DNA from: Candidatus Hydrogenedentota bacterium
GTDB lineage: Bacteria; Hydrogenedentota; Hydrogenedentia; Hydrogenedentales; SLHB01
Reading direction: 5' to 3'
Length of the DNA: 63,878 nucleotides
Assembly: GCA_016215105.1 (NCBI GenBank)
Contig: JACRLJ010000077.1
Span: 1-63,878 of the forward strand
The position numbers and the translations under genes were made by a program. Below are positions 9,199 to 19,148 of this stretch, piece after piece. Positions within the stretch are counted from its first letter, which is position 1, and every line of letters starts with the position of its first letter. Below the pieces are notes generated by a model. The model ran no database searches. It was not told the origin of the DNA and worked only from the letters and a program-made list of their open reading frames with translations.

Positions 9199-10313
9199 CA
9201 CGCATTTTCTTTTCGGCGGGCGAGGCCTCGGGCGATATGCACGGCGCCAATCTCATTCGCGCGCTCCGGGACATTGACGGGCGGGTCCAATGCGAAGGGC
9301 TTGGCGGCCAGCGCATGACCGACGCCGGGATGACTCTCCGCTTCGACCTTGCCGGCAAGGCGATCATGGGTTTCACAGAGGTGGTGAAGTCGTTAGGCAT
9401 GATTCGCCGCCTGTTCAATGAAACGGTCGCTTATCTGAAGGAGAAGCGTCCCGACTGCCTTGTGCTGATTGACTATCCCGGTTTCAACATGCGGCTTGGC
9501 AAGCGCGCCAAGGCCCTTGGAATTCCGGTCGTCTATTACATTAGCCCGCAGGTTTGGGCGTGGAAAAAGGGGCGCGTTTTTGAGCTTGCCAAATTCGTCG
9601 AGAAAATGCTAGTAATTCTCCCGTTCGAGGAAGAGTTGTACGCCCGCGCAGGCGTCCAATGCCGGTACGTCGGCCACCCGCTGCTGGATCACCTGAACGT
9701 TGCGTCCATCGCGGGACGTTTCCGTGGTTCGACGGTGATTGGCCTCTTGCCGGGCAGCCGCGAGCAGGAGATTCGCCGTCACATGGACGTGATGATTGAG
9801 GTGGCGCGCGGTATACGTATGAGGTATCCGAAGGCGCGGTTCATCGCGCCGTGTGTGGACCATGCGCGGGAGTCGCAGGTGCGCGCGCTGGCCGGGGATT
9901 TCCCTGTGGAAACGGCGGTTGGCGGCATGTACGAAGTCCTTGATGCGGCCCGGTTTTGTCTTGTCGCGTCCGGCACCGCCACGCTGGAGACCGCGCTGTT
10001 CGGCGTACCCATGGTGGTTATGTACCGAATCTCTGGGCTAAGCCATTGGCTTGCGCGGCGCTTGGTTTCGGTGGCGCACATTGCGATGGTGAATATTCTT
10101 GCCGGGCGTGGAATCGTTCCGGAATTCATACAAGACGAGGCGCGCGCCGAGATCGTGCTTCCCGCGGCGCTCGACTTAATTGCGGATACGCCGGCGCGCG
10201 CGGCCATGTTGCGGGATCTAACGGACTTGCGCGCCGGGTTGGGCGGTGACGGCGCGTCCCGGCGGGCCGCCGAGGAAATCATGAACGTTACACTGAAGAG
10301 TCAGAATGCCTAA
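9195..10313 (+). CDS. lpxB: Lipid-A-disaccharide synthase
   Basis: LpxB (GT19) joins UDP-2,3-diacylglucosamine and lipid X to form the lipid A disaccharide at the inner membrane. Family blocks seen are FFSAGEASGDMHGA, IDYPGFNMRLGKRAK, YYISPQVWAWKKGR, VGHPLLDHL, LLPGSREQEI and ASGTATLETALFGVPMVVMY. The GTG at 9195 overlaps the upstream TGA (GTGA) and follows GGGAG; a longer upstream frame has no family similarity. The length of 372 residues is normal. The 3' end overlaps polA by 8 bases, so translation of the two is probably coupled. Confidence 0.96.
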   Translation: MTRIFFSAGEASGDMHGANLIRALRDIDGRVQCEGLGGQRMTDAGMTLRFDLAGKAIMGFTEVVKSLGMIRRLFNETVAYLKEKRPDCLVLIDYPGFNMRLGKRAKALGIPVVYYISPQVWAWKKGRVFELAKFVEKMLVILPFEEELYARAGVQCRYVGHPLLDHLNVASIAGRFRGSTVIGLLPGSREQEIRRHMDVMIEVARGIRMRYPKARFIAPCVDHARESQVRALAGDFPVETAVGGMYEVLDAARFCLVASGTATLETALFGVPMVVMYRISGLSHWLARRLVSVAHIAMVNILAGRGIVPEFIQDEARAEIVLPAALDLIADTPARAAMLRDLTDLRAGLGGDGASRRAAEEIMNVTLKSQNA

Positions 10314-13020
10314 TTGCATATTCCTCATAGACGGAACCGCGTTCGCCTACCGGGCGTTTTTCGCGATTCGCGGCCTTACAAACTCGAAAGGACGCCCGAC
10401 GAACGCGGTGTACGGATTTGCCCGCGTGCTCATCAAGATTATGAGGGAGCATAAGCCCAGCCATATTGCGGTGGTGTTTGACGCTCCGGGCAAGACTTTT
10501 CGCGACGACCTCTATCCCGAATACAAGGCGACCCGCGACGCGACGCCCGAGGACTTGGTGTCGCAGTTTCCGCTCATCGAAGAGCTTGTGCGGGCGTTCA
10601 ATATTCCGACTTTCCGCGTTCGCGGAGTCGAGGCGGACGACGTGATCGGCACGCTGGCTCGCCGGGCGGAAGCACAGGGTATGGAGACGGTAATCGTCAC
10701 GGGCGACAAAGACGCCTTACAGTTGGTTACGGATCGCGTACGCGTGTTCGATCCAAACAAGGGCGACAACGGGGCATGGTACGGTCCCAACGAGGTCAAG
10801 GAACGGTTCGGCGTCGAGCCGCAGCATGTCATCGATTCGCTGGCGCTAATGGGCGACACGGCGGATAACGTGCCGGGGGTGCGCGGCATAGGCGAGAAGA
10901 CGGCCCGGACGCTGCTGGAAAAGTACGGGAGTCTGGATGGCGTTTACGCGCATCTCGATGAGCTTAAGGGCAAGCAAAAGGAGCGGCTGACCGAGGACAA
11001 GGAGACGGCGTATCTGAGCCGCACGCTGGTCACGATAAACTCCGATGTGCCTCTGGATAGAGGGGTGGAAGACTGCCAGAAACGGGAATTCGATCGGGAG
11101 CACTTGGCGGAGGTGTTTGCTTCCCTTGAATTCAAGGCGCTTCTCGAGGAGTTCCTACCGAAAGGGGAGTCCACGGAGACCACAGACTACCGTTTGGTTC
11201 TCACGGAAGCGGAACTGGCGGCGGTCATCGCCGAAATGCGCGCTTCTGGATGTTTCGCGGTGGATACCGAGACGACCAGCACGGACCCGATGCGCGCCAC
11301 GCTCGTGGGGGTTTCCATGAGCTGCCGGCCCACCACCGGATACTACATTCCCGTCGGCCACGCGCCCGAGACCTTTATCCCGGCGGGACAGGAAGACGAG
11401 CTATTTCCGGACCAATTGGCCCATTCTCTGACCCGGGAGCGCGCACTGACGATGCTCCGGCCGCTGCTCGAAGATCCCAGCCTGGGCAAGATTGGGCATA
11501 ACATCAAATACGACCTAATTGTGCTCGAACGGGCGGGCATACGGCTGGCTGGAATCGTGTTAGATACTATGGTAACATCGTATTTGACAGACCCATCCCG
11601 TTTCAGGCATAATCTAGAGGAAGCTAGTCTCCAATATCTCAGACGCAAGATGATCCCCATATCCGATTTGATTGGTTCGGGATCCAAAGCGATCACCTTC
11701 GATAAAGTCCCCGTACAGCGCGCGTGCGAGTATGCTTCTGAAGACGCGGATATCACGTGGCGTCTAGCCGGGGTTTTCCAACCGCTCTTGCGGGAGCGGG
11801 CCTTGGAAGCGCTATTTGGCGAGGTCGAATTACCCCTCATTAGCGTCCTTGCGCGGATGGAAATGACGGGGGTTGTTATTGACCTCGAGGTGTTTGAAGG
11901 GCTCCGGAAGGAAATTGGAACCCGCCTGCGGGCCTTGGAAGAGGAGATCTTTGTTGCCGCTGGCGGACCATTCAGCATCAATTCGCCGAAGCAACTTCAA
12001 GAGATACTTTTTACGAAGCTGGGATTGAAGCCCACGCGCAAGACGAAGACGGGCTACTCGACTGACGTGGATGTACTCGAGGAGCTCTCCCGGGACCATC
12101 CGCTCCCGGAAAAAATACTTGAATACCGAACCTTGGAAAAGTTGCGGGGCACGTACGTCGACGCGCTACCGAAGCTGGTCCATCCTGAAACCGGCCGCAT
12201 ACACACCTCATTCAATCAAGCGGTAGCGGCGACGGGCCGATTGTCAAGCAGTGATCCAAACCTTCAGAACATTCCCGTACGAACTGAGATTGGGCGCAGG
12301 ATACGTCAAGGATTTGTTCCTGGCGGGAAGGGGCTAAAGTTAATCTCGGCGGACTACTCGCAGATTGAGTTGCGAATACTCGCGCATCTCTCCGGCGATA
12401 CACAGTTGAAATTAGCCTTCCAGCAGGACGAAGATGTCCACCGTCAGACGGCGGCCCGTGTGTTTGGGGTAGCTCTCTCGGATGTAACATCGGACATGCG
12501 CCGGCAAGCCAAGGCCGTGAACTTCGGTGTGGTGTACGGGATCAGTCCGTTCGGACTCGCCAAGAACCTTGGGATTCCCACCGCCGCCGCGGCTCAATTC
12601 ATTGACCAGTATTTTGCACAGTATCCGGCGGTGAAACAATGGATAACGGACACGCTGGAGCGCGCGGTCTCGGACGGGTATGTGACAACCCTGCTGAATC
12701 GCCGGCGGTATGTGCCGGAACTGAACAGTTCAGAGGTAAATACGCGCAAGGCCGCGGAACGCGCCGCGATCAACACGCCGGTCCAGGGGAGCGCAGCGGA
12801 TATCATCAAACTGGCAATGGTGCGGTTGGACAATGCGTTGGCAGGCACAAGCGGGCGGATGCTTTTGCAGGTACATGACGAACTCTTGCTCGAGGCACGG
12901 GAGGACGAGGCCGAGGCGATTGCAGCCTTAACAAAGAAGACGATGGAAGAAGCGGTAACGTTGGACGTACACCTCCGGGTGGACGTGGGGATAGGAAACA
13001 ACTGGGACGAAATCCACTGA
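10306..13020 (+). CDS. polA: DNA polymerase I
   Basis: The 904-residue enzyme fills gaps and removes primers. Three domains are visible. The 5'-3' nuclease spans about 1-290 (LIDGTAFAYRAFFA, VEADDVIGTLARRAE). The 3'-5' exonuclease spans about 310-490 with intact DTETTS, GHNIKYD and YASEDAD motifs, so proofreading should be active. The polymerase holds motif A ADYSQIELRILAHLSGD, motif B RRQAKAVNFGVVYG and motif C QVHDELLLE. It begins inside the last codons of lpxB, which links it to the lipid A transcript. Confidence 0.97.
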   Translation: MPNCIFLIDGTAFAYRAFFAIRGLTNSKGRPTNAVYGFARVLIKIMREHKPSHIAVVFDAPGKTFRDDLYPEYKATRDATPEDLVSQFPLIEELVRAFNIPTFRVRGVEADDVIGTLARRAEAQGMETVIVTGDKDALQLVTDRVRVFDPNKGDNGAWYGPNEVKERFGVEPQHVIDSLALMGDTADNVPGVRGIGEKTARTLLEKYGSLDGVYAHLDELKGKQKERLTEDKETAYLSRTLVTINSDVPLDRGVEDCQKREFDREHLAEVFASLEFKALLEEFLPKGESTETTDYRLVLTEAELAAVIAEMRASGCFAVDTETTSTDPMRATLVGVSMSCRPTTGYYIPVGHAPETFIPAGQEDELFPDQLAHSLTRERALTMLRPLLEDPSLGKIGHNIKYDLIVLERAGIRLAGIVLDTMVTSYLTDPSRFRHNLEEASLQYLRRKMIPISDLIGSGSKAITFDKVPVQRACEYASEDADITWRLAGVFQPLLRERALEALFGEVELPLISVLARMEMTGVVIDLEVFEGLRKEIGTRLRALEEEIFVAAGGPFSINSPKQLQEILFTKLGLKPTRKTKTGYSTDVDVLEELSRDHPLPEKILEYRTLEKLRGTYVDALPKLVHPETGRIHTSFNQAVAATGRLSSSDPNLQNIPVRTEIGRRIRQGFVPGGKGLKLISADYSQIELRILAHLSGDTQLKLAFQQDEDVHRQTAARVFGVALSDVTSDMRRQAKAVNFGVVYGISPFGLAKNLGIPTAAAAQFIDQYFAQYPAVKQWITDTLERAVSDGYVTTLLNRRRYVPELNSSEVNTRKAAERAAINTPVQGSAADIIKLAMVRLDNALAGTSGRMLLQVHDELLLEAREDEAEAIAALTKKTMEEAVTLDVHLRVDVGIGNNWDEIH

Positions 13021-13134
13021 CGGTTCAGTCCAGATGGCGTGGACCGCGACGGTAAGAGAATCAGTGGGGCAATTCATCCCATTTTGAGAATAGACGTAGG
13101 CGGCTTGGCCGTAACCGAATTGCCATTGGCGTGA

Positions 13135-13187
13135 CTTCTTTGTCAACAACGTCTACACGTATCACAAGGAAGTTGCTGACAAAGAAG
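13135..13187 (+). promoter_or_regulatory. Long inverted repeat in the polA-rho intergenic region
   Basis: CTTCTTTGTCAACAAC (13135-13150) is complementary over 15 of 16 positions to GTTGCTGACAAAGAAG (13172-13187), with a 21-base loop. An upstream TAGACGT (about 13091) could instead pair with ACGTCTA in the loop region. The hairpin lacks a T-tract, so it is more likely a leader or processing element for rho than an intrinsic terminator. Confidence 0.55.
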
Positions 13188-13248
13188 CTAACCACTATAG
13201 CGCGAACATGCCGCGCGAACTTCGTATGAAGAATCGAAAGGAAGATGA

Positions 13249-14709
13249 ATGTCGGAACGAATGAACACGGATCGGTCTCAGAATAGGCCCAAGGGCAAAG
13301 GCATGCGGAAAAACGGCTCGGGCGGCCAGAACCGCGGCCACGGCCGGCCACCCGTCCGGCACAGCCCGCCGCGTCAGTCGCATGGCAATGGTCTGCCCGA
13401 TCCCAATAACGATGTCGAAGCGGATCTGCCAGTTGGCGAACCCACCGGCCCGGTATTGGCCATTCACGACCTGAAGAAGATGGGCGTGACCGAACTGACC
13501 GACACTGCGCGGCGCTTGGGCCTGCACGAAGGCTACAGCGGCTTGAAGAAGCAGGACCTGATCTTCAAAGTGCTTCAGCTCAGCATCGAGAAGGCCGGCG
13601 CGGTCTACGGCGAGGGCACGCTGGAAATCCTTCCGGACGGGTTCGGCTTCCTGCGCTCGGGTGACTACTCGTACTTGCCGGGACCGGATGACATCTACGT
13701 TTCGCCATCGCAAATCCGGAAGTTTGCGTTACGCACCGGCGACACCGTGCAAGGGCACGTGCGTCCGCCGAAAGAGGGCGAACGCTACTTTGCGCTGCTC
13801 AAGGTCGAAGCGGTCAACTTCGAGACTCCCGAAGTGGCCCGCGAACGTATCCTGTTCGACAACTTGACTCCGTTGCACCCGGACGAGCGGCTGCGTCTCG
13901 AGACCGTGCCCGAAGAAATCGGCATGCGTATCATGGACCTGATTTCGCCCATCGGTAAGGGCCAGCGCGGTTTGATCGTTGCGGCGCCCTTCACCGGCAA
14001 GACGGTGCTGCTCCAGAAGATCGCCAACAGCATCGCCGTCAACCACCCCGAGGCGCACGTCATCGTGCTGCTCATCGACGAACGCCCCGAAGAAGTCACC
14101 GATATGGCCCGCTCCGTCAAGGGCGAGGTGATCGCCTCGACCTTCGACGAAGCGCCCGAACGCCACGTCCAGGTCGCCGAAATGGTGCTTGAAAAGGCCA
14201 AGCGCCTCGTCGAACACAAGAGAGACGTGGTCATTCTGCTCGACTCGATCACGCGTCTGGCCCGCGCCTACAACGTCATCGTCCCGTCGAGCGGCAAAGT
14301 GCTGTCCGGCGGTGTTGACGCCAACGCGCTCCAGCGCCCGAAGCGTTTCTTCGGCGCGGCGCGCCACATCGAGGAAGGCGGCAGCCTGACCATCCTCGCC
14401 ACCGTGCTTATCGAGACCGGCAGCCGCATGGACGACGTGATCTTTGAAGAGTTCAAAGGCACGGGTAACATGGAAATCCATCTCGACCGCCGCCTCATGG
14501 AAAAGCGCATCTTCCCCGCCCTCGACTTGCACAAGTCGCGCACGCGTAAGGAAGAGTTGCTGGTCGAGGCTGACGAGTTGCAGCGCATCTGGCTGTTGCT
14601 CAAGATCCTCAGCCCGCTGGGCGTCTCCGAAGCTACCGAACTCCTCGTGGACAAGCTCAAGAAGACCAAATCGAACCACGAGTTCCTGGCGATGATGCAG
14701 AAGATGTAG
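13249..14709 (+). CDS. rho: Transcription termination factor Rho
   Basis: Rho is the hexameric RNA helicase that ends transcription at unstructured C-rich RNA. The 486-residue protein has an N-terminal extension of about 70 polar residues (Gly/Asn/Arg/Pro-rich), a Rho_N helix domain ([18 protein letters not shown]), a cold-shock-like RNA-binding domain with [11 protein letters not shown], and the ATPase core ([14 protein letters not shown] Walker [16 protein letters not shown]-loop region, [22 protein letters not shown]). The P-loop reads AAPFTGKT; E. coli has APPKAGKT, so the usual basic residue is Phe248 here. The start ATG at 13249 follows GAAAGGAAGA. An intrinsic terminator follows the stop. 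Confidence 0.97.
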   Translation: MSERMNTDRSQNRPKGKGMRKNGSGGQNRGHGRPPVRHSPPRQSHGNGLPDPNNDVEADLPVGEPTGPVLAIHDLKKMGVTELTDTARRLGLHEGYSGLKKQDLIFKVLQLSIEKAGAVYGEGTLEILPDGFGFLRSGDYSYLPGPDDIYVSPSQIRKFALRTGDTVQGHVRPPKEGERYFALLKVEAVNFETPEVARERILFDNLTPLHPDERLRLETVPEEIGMRIMDLISPIGKGQRGLIVAAPFTGKTVLLQKIANSIAVNHPEAHVIVLLIDERPEEVTDMARSVKGEVIASTFDEAPERHVQVAEMVLEKAKRLVEHKRDVVILLDSITRLARAYNVIVPSSGKVLSGGVDANALQRPKRFFGAARHIEEGGSLTILATVLIETGSRMDDVIFEEFKGTGNMEIHLDRRLMEKRIFPALDLHKSRTRKEELLVEADELQRIWLLLKILSPLGVSEATELLVDKLKKTKSNHEFLAMMQKM

Positions 14710-14732
14710 CCGCCTGTCGAGTATTCACAATA

Positions 14733-14770
14733 GGGCCGGGTGTCCGCGTAGGACGCCCGGCCCTGTTTGT
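14733..14770 (+). terminator. Intrinsic terminator after rho
   Basis: GGGCCGGGTGTCC and GGACGCCCGGCCC form a 13-bp stem (one G-T pair) around a GCGTA loop, followed by TGTTTGT. Confidence 0.8.
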
Positions 14771-14846
14771 ATCGGGATTCGGGAGGTCAGACCTCCTTGC
14801 CGACCGCGTCGACTGCTGACACATCCCAGTCCCTCAAGACTCATAT

Positions 14847-14875
14847 TTGCCCAAGCTTTCCGGCCCGTATACAAT
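14847..14875 (+). promoter_or_regulatory. sigma70-type promoter for the membrane-protein pair
   Basis: TTGCCC (14847-14852) and TACAAT (14870-14875) are 17 bases apart, 40 bases before the ATG at 14915, which has a GAGGAGGGG ribosome site. Confidence 0.55.
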
Positions 14876-14914
14876 GACGACGTTCCTATAAGACAGTTCG
14901 AGGAGGGGCGCCGA

Positions 14915-15616
14915 ATGAGCTCGTTACCTCGTTATCTTGCGATGATAGGTGGGATACTTTCCGCATGTGTCGGACTAAACGCGTTACGTCTACTAATCTT
15001 GTTAGGGTTTGACCCCCAATTCACCCCGATTGATGTTGCATGTGTCGTTCAAGCTCCATTCATGACAGGACTTTCTTTGCTGATCGCCCGTGCCCTACGG
15101 GCGCGGCGACAGCAGCCAAGAGCGTTGCTCACTACCGTGGCCTCCCTCTCGTTCGGATTCTTCGGTTCGATATTTGTACTGATGCCTGTGGCGCAGGGCC
15201 TGTGGCGCGTGGGCGCCTGGAGAGAGTATGCGGGGGAACTGACGCAGGTTCTCCTGATCGGTTGCTACTTTTTGGGCTGCGCTCTTGCGCTCCATGTTTG
15301 TCGTTTGTACATTCAGAGGGATGCCGTTTCACGTTCTCTCCTGCCGTCCGGTCTGATCCCGGCTCTATGGTTAATACCTGCGCTGGCGCTTTACCTTCCT
15401 GAGATCGTCTTGTCGCTTCTCAATGTGGATTGGAAACCATACACGGATGACGCATATAAACGCACTCAGCATTTCGGCTATGGACTCAACGCGATCGCAG
15501 TCGGACTTGTTCTGATCACTCTGTCCCTACGGTGCGCTCGTATGCTGAGAAGACCCCCATACGAATCTTTAGGGTTGACCTCCAAAGAATCCGGAATAGT
15601 GCAGCCGTTGCCCTAG
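14915..15616 (+). CDS. Polytopic membrane protein of unknown function (first of a pair)
   Basis: The 233-residue product has about five to six hydrophobic segments (near residues 8-33, 43-61, 73-97, 108-128, 148-168, 192-210) and basic cytoplasmic turns such as ARALRARRQQPR. There is no signal peptide and I recognise no family. The next gene, 60 bases downstream, encodes a protein with the same succession of hydrophobic segments and a similar acidic loop before the last helix (NVDWKPYTDD here, NVSAVDWKWLG there). This suggests an old tandem duplication. Both genes probably share the promoter upstream. Confidence 0.65.
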   Translation: MSSLPRYLAMIGGILSACVGLNALRLLILLGFDPQFTPIDVACVVQAPFMTGLSLLIARALRARRQQPRALLTTVASLSFGFFGSIFVLMPVAQGLWRVGAWREYAGELTQVLLIGCYFLGCALALHVCRLYIQRDAVSRSLLPSGLIPALWLIPALALYLPEIVLSLLNVDWKPYTDDAYKRTQHFGYGLNAIAVGLVLITLSLRCARMLRRPPYESLGLTSKESGIVQPLP

Positions 15617-15676
15617 AGATTCTGGCTGCGCGATTTCTTTATTGGGTCTGCAGTAAATACGACAGGAGGGACTCTG

Positions 15677-16495
15677 ATGCGAACAGCTTGCCGAGTCATT
15701 GCGGCGCTGTGCGGTATCTATTTTGGCTATATAGGGGCGCTTCGCGGGTACCATATTGCCGTAGGTCTTCTGGGCGCCGGCACGACTCTATTAGATGTTG
15801 CAGGATGTTTCTTCGGCGTCGTCATGCTTTCCTTATCAGTCTTGACGTTACGCGTCCTTCGCAATCGGTCTTCTTGTGCAATGTCTGCTCTTCAACTACT
15901 GTTCGTTCAAACTCTCGGGCCGTTATTCGCTGGCCTAATCGGTTCTGCCACCTTGCTCGCGCTCGCGGCAGATGGAATTGAGACGATAGGTAAGTGGCCG
16001 GCTTTTCTAAGTGACCGCGGACACGCAGGGCGCGTAACTTGTTACGTGCTTGTAGCTTTACTTAGCTTATGCTTGAGTCTCCGCGCCATCTGGAAAGCGA
16101 ATTCTCTGTCGTCAGAAAGGCGGCCACTCTTCCGACAGAGCGCGTACGGGGTGTTCCTGGCCCTGTTCGTTCTCCCGTTCGCGTTAAGGATGTTTGTCGA
16201 TATCGCGATTTATTCGGACTTAGACATGGACGGGGTACCTCTTTCCAACGTTTCCGCCGTGGACTGGAAGTGGCTGGGAATGCAAATGGACCACGTCGTA
16301 GTTGGAATAGTGTTCATCGTGCTCGCTTTCAGCGCTGTCCTGAGAAGCCGTGACAGTGGCGGCGAGCTTGGGCAACGAGGATTAGTTGCCGAGGTCCCGT
16401 CTAGCCAGCCAGGCAGTGAGACTCCTTCACGTCCAGAGCGGCCGGGTATAGAGCAGTCTCAGGCGCCTATTTCTCCAACTGCAGCTCAAACGTAA
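15677..16495 (+). CDS. Polytopic membrane protein of unknown function (second of a pair)
   Basis: The 272-residue protein has about six hydrophobic segments and a Pro/Ser/Gln-rich cytosolic tail of about 50 residues. Its arrangement parallels the preceding gene, including an Asn-Val...Asp-Trp-Lys segment before the final helix. The start ATG follows CAGGAGGG. The last 29 bases overlap the 3' end of the convergent GH38 gene, a close tail-to-tail arrangement that could cause mutual antisense transcription. The function is unknown. Confidence 0.65.
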   Translation: MRTACRVIAALCGIYFGYIGALRGYHIAVGLLGAGTTLLDVAGCFFGVVMLSLSVLTLRVLRNRSSCAMSALQLLFVQTLGPLFAGLIGSATLLALAADGIETIGKWPAFLSDRGHAGRVTCYVLVALLSLCLSLRAIWKANSLSSERRPLFRQSAYGVFLALFVLPFALRMFVDIAIYSDLDMDGVPLSNVSAVDWKWLGMQMDHVVVGIVFIVLAFSAVLRSRDSGGELGQRGLVAEVPSSQPGSETPSRPERPGIEQSQAPISPTAAQT

Positions 16496-19148
16496 GCACT
16501 TTGTACGCCGGGCACGTGAAGGGCACAGCGCCCTTCACGACTCGAAGCGGCTTTTCGCGCTTCTCGTTCAGATTCGTTAGATATGCTTTCTCGATGGCGC
16601 GGAACGCTGTTAGCGTAGTCTTGATTGGCGTTGCGCCGGGATTGTAGACGCGCACGATTAGCGTGTTGCGCGTCTCGCACTTTTTCAGTGCGCTGAGCAC
16701 GAGCCCCTCATTCCCAAAGTCAATGAAACTCCCGTGGTCAGGCAGGCGGCCTTCATGCGGGACGGGCCGCATGGGCTGCTCGCGCATAAAGGGGTCTTGG
16801 AACATTTCCAGTTGTTTCACCTCGGTTCCGCTGTGTACGTCGCAGCGGGTGACGCATACACCCAGATTGTGGCTCAGGGCCTCGCGCATTACCGGGCCGC
16901 AGTCTCCGCGGTGTGCCATGAACGCATAGCGGAACTCCATGGCGCGGAAACATTGCGCCTCAGGTGTTGGCAACGGCGGGCCGACGTAGAACGGGCGCGT
17001 GGACAAATCGGAACGGCACAGCCAGCCGACGGCCCGGAACAGGGTTTGCGCGAGGGTGCGGCGCCCGCCCCGGCAAATAACCTCAAACTCGGGCAATCCG
17101 TCGTTGATGATGGCGAAGCCGCGCTTGCCCTCGCGCAGCGACGCGAACCGCCGCTGATGGCGGGTTGGGTAGGGCGGCTGATTCCCGCGCACGGGCGGTT
17201 GAATCACACTGCGCTCGACCACGGCAAAGTGGCCGTCCACTTGCACCGTGTCCGTCTTCAGTGTGGTTGGGAACAATGCGCGCAATCGGTGATCCTTGGC
17301 GATGTTGTTTACGCGGGTGACGACGTCGATTCGCGGCGAACCCGCGTAACAGGTCACTTCGGAGACGATATCCAGCGCCACGCGCTTCTTCGCGCGGGCC
17401 TGACGGTCTGGCGTCAGACTTTCCGGCACGTTCAATACATGCGCAATCCGCCAGGTCGCGGATAACGGCCCACTGTGGATCCGCTTGAGACGCGCTTTCG
17501 ATTTCGCCGTCGTAAGCGGTTCGGGCTTCGACGGAAGATACGACCAGTTGTACTCGTCGCCGCAGTCTTCTGAGTCCTCGAATATGAGCAGGCCCGGATA
17601 GGTCTTCTTCGTGGCTTTATCGCGCAGGTCGAGCGAACCGTTGGACTGGATCGCCAGGGTGTAGTGGTCATTTTCGAAACGGCGATCCATTACTTTCACA
17701 ATAGGCCTTACTGCCGCAGGCTTTCCCTCCCTCACGTACAGCGTCCGATATCCCACTGGTGGCAAGTCTAGGCGCACGCGCACGGTGTGCCGCCGCAGTT
17801 CGAAGCCCTTAAGCGGTTCCATGCGGAATATTTCTTCGCTTCGAACCAGATCATACGGGACTTCGCGTCCGCGTTCATCAAACAGCGTGAACGACTTCCA
17901 TGCTTCGCCTTCCCTTTTCAAATCAATATCAATTGTCATCACCTCGGTACGGCGCGCGCCCGCCGGATTGAAGACCATGACCGGCACACCCGCCACCCGC
18001 GAGTTGTCGAGGTCTTGCGCGATGGCGCGCAGAGCCACCCGTGACAGGACGGCGCCCACCGTCTCCACTTGGTTGTAGCGGTGCTCGTTTTCGCGGTGGA
18101 CGGCGTCCATGCTGCATCCGCTGATGTCGTCGTGCGGATGGTTCTTGAGGAGTTCACGCCAAGCGTGCCAGAGCGTGTCCTGCGGATACTCGCCGTTTTT
18201 CGTGGCCCACGCCAGCGCCGCCAAGGGCTCCGCATTCGCCTCCAACAGATCCTGGCAGTGTTGGTTGCGCGTCTTGAGGTACATGCGGGTGGAGTAGACT
18301 CCGTGCAGCATTTCGCCGTAGTGATATGAAAGCTCGCCTTCGAGCCGCTGCAATTTTGCGCCGCTCAGTTCCCGCTTGACCGTATTGATGTATTCCTCAA
18401 AGGACGCGATCTTGAACCGGTATTGCGGAAATTCCCTGGCCGCCTGCGCCAACAGTTTGGGCAGTTCCGGCTGGTGCTCGGAATGATCCACGCCGTTATT
18501 CAGCAGCAAGGTTCGGCAACGCGTATGCTTCTCTAGACTCGCGCATGCCTCGCCGATTCGTTTAATCGCGAGCGCGCGATCTTGAACCAGGTTTTCCGAG
18601 TCCCCCCAGACAATCCGGTAGCCGAGGAACGCGGCATTGTTATAGAAGAAGCGCTGATTGCACGCCAGGACGCGGCTTCCGTCCAGTCCGCTCCACTCGA
18701 ATTCGAGCTTCACGTCCTTTTCCTGGACGTCAAGACCGCGCGCGAACAGAAACGTGTCCAGATCGAACCCGTTGAGAATCTGCGGTAATTGCGCGACGTG
18801 CCCGAACGGGTCTGGCACATACCCGACCTTCATAGTGTGCCCGAATTCGGCGGAAATGCTGTGGCCGAGCATCAGATTGCGCACGAGCGACTCTGGGCTC
18901 ACTAGGAACTCGTCGGGCAGGACGTACCACGGCCCGACCCACAAGCGGCCCGCGCGAACCAACTTCTTGATACGTTCTCGCGCCTCGGGCCGGTTTCTTA
19001 CCGAAAGCTAGTTTGAGTCCTTCTCAAGGGTATCGCACACTCTGTCCACCAGCCGTATCAAGCGCAGCCGGAATTCCTCGAATGGCAGGTACCAAGCGCG
19101 ATCCCAGTGGGTATGCGGAACCACGAGAACGTTCATCGTTGCGGACAT
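16467..19148 (-). pseudogene. GH38-type alpha-mannosidase interrupted by an in-frame stop and small deletion
   Basis: GH38 enzymes are Zn-dependent retaining alpha-mannosidases. The start ATG at 19148, with GGGAG 6 bases upstream, encodes PHTHWDRAWYLPFEEF, which holds the HTHWD zinc ligands, and continues to DTLEKDSN. There a TAG (19010-19008) interrupts the frame. The same frame resumes with RPEARERIKKLVRAGRLWVG and runs 831 codons through VGYVPDPFGH (nucleophile Asp) and the beta-rich C-terminal domains. Homologues usually carry about 18 residues here (a TLDGQTIVLEDYLE-like stretch) where this gene has six codons including the stop. The downstream frame alone would lack the zinc ligands, so the enzyme is predicted inactive unless the lesion is an assembly error. 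Confidence 0.85.

Noticed and set aside
19008-19010. TAG recoding (for example pyrrolysine) in the GH38 gene
   Set aside because: About 12 residues are also missing at this site, and other genes in the window use TAG as a normal stop.
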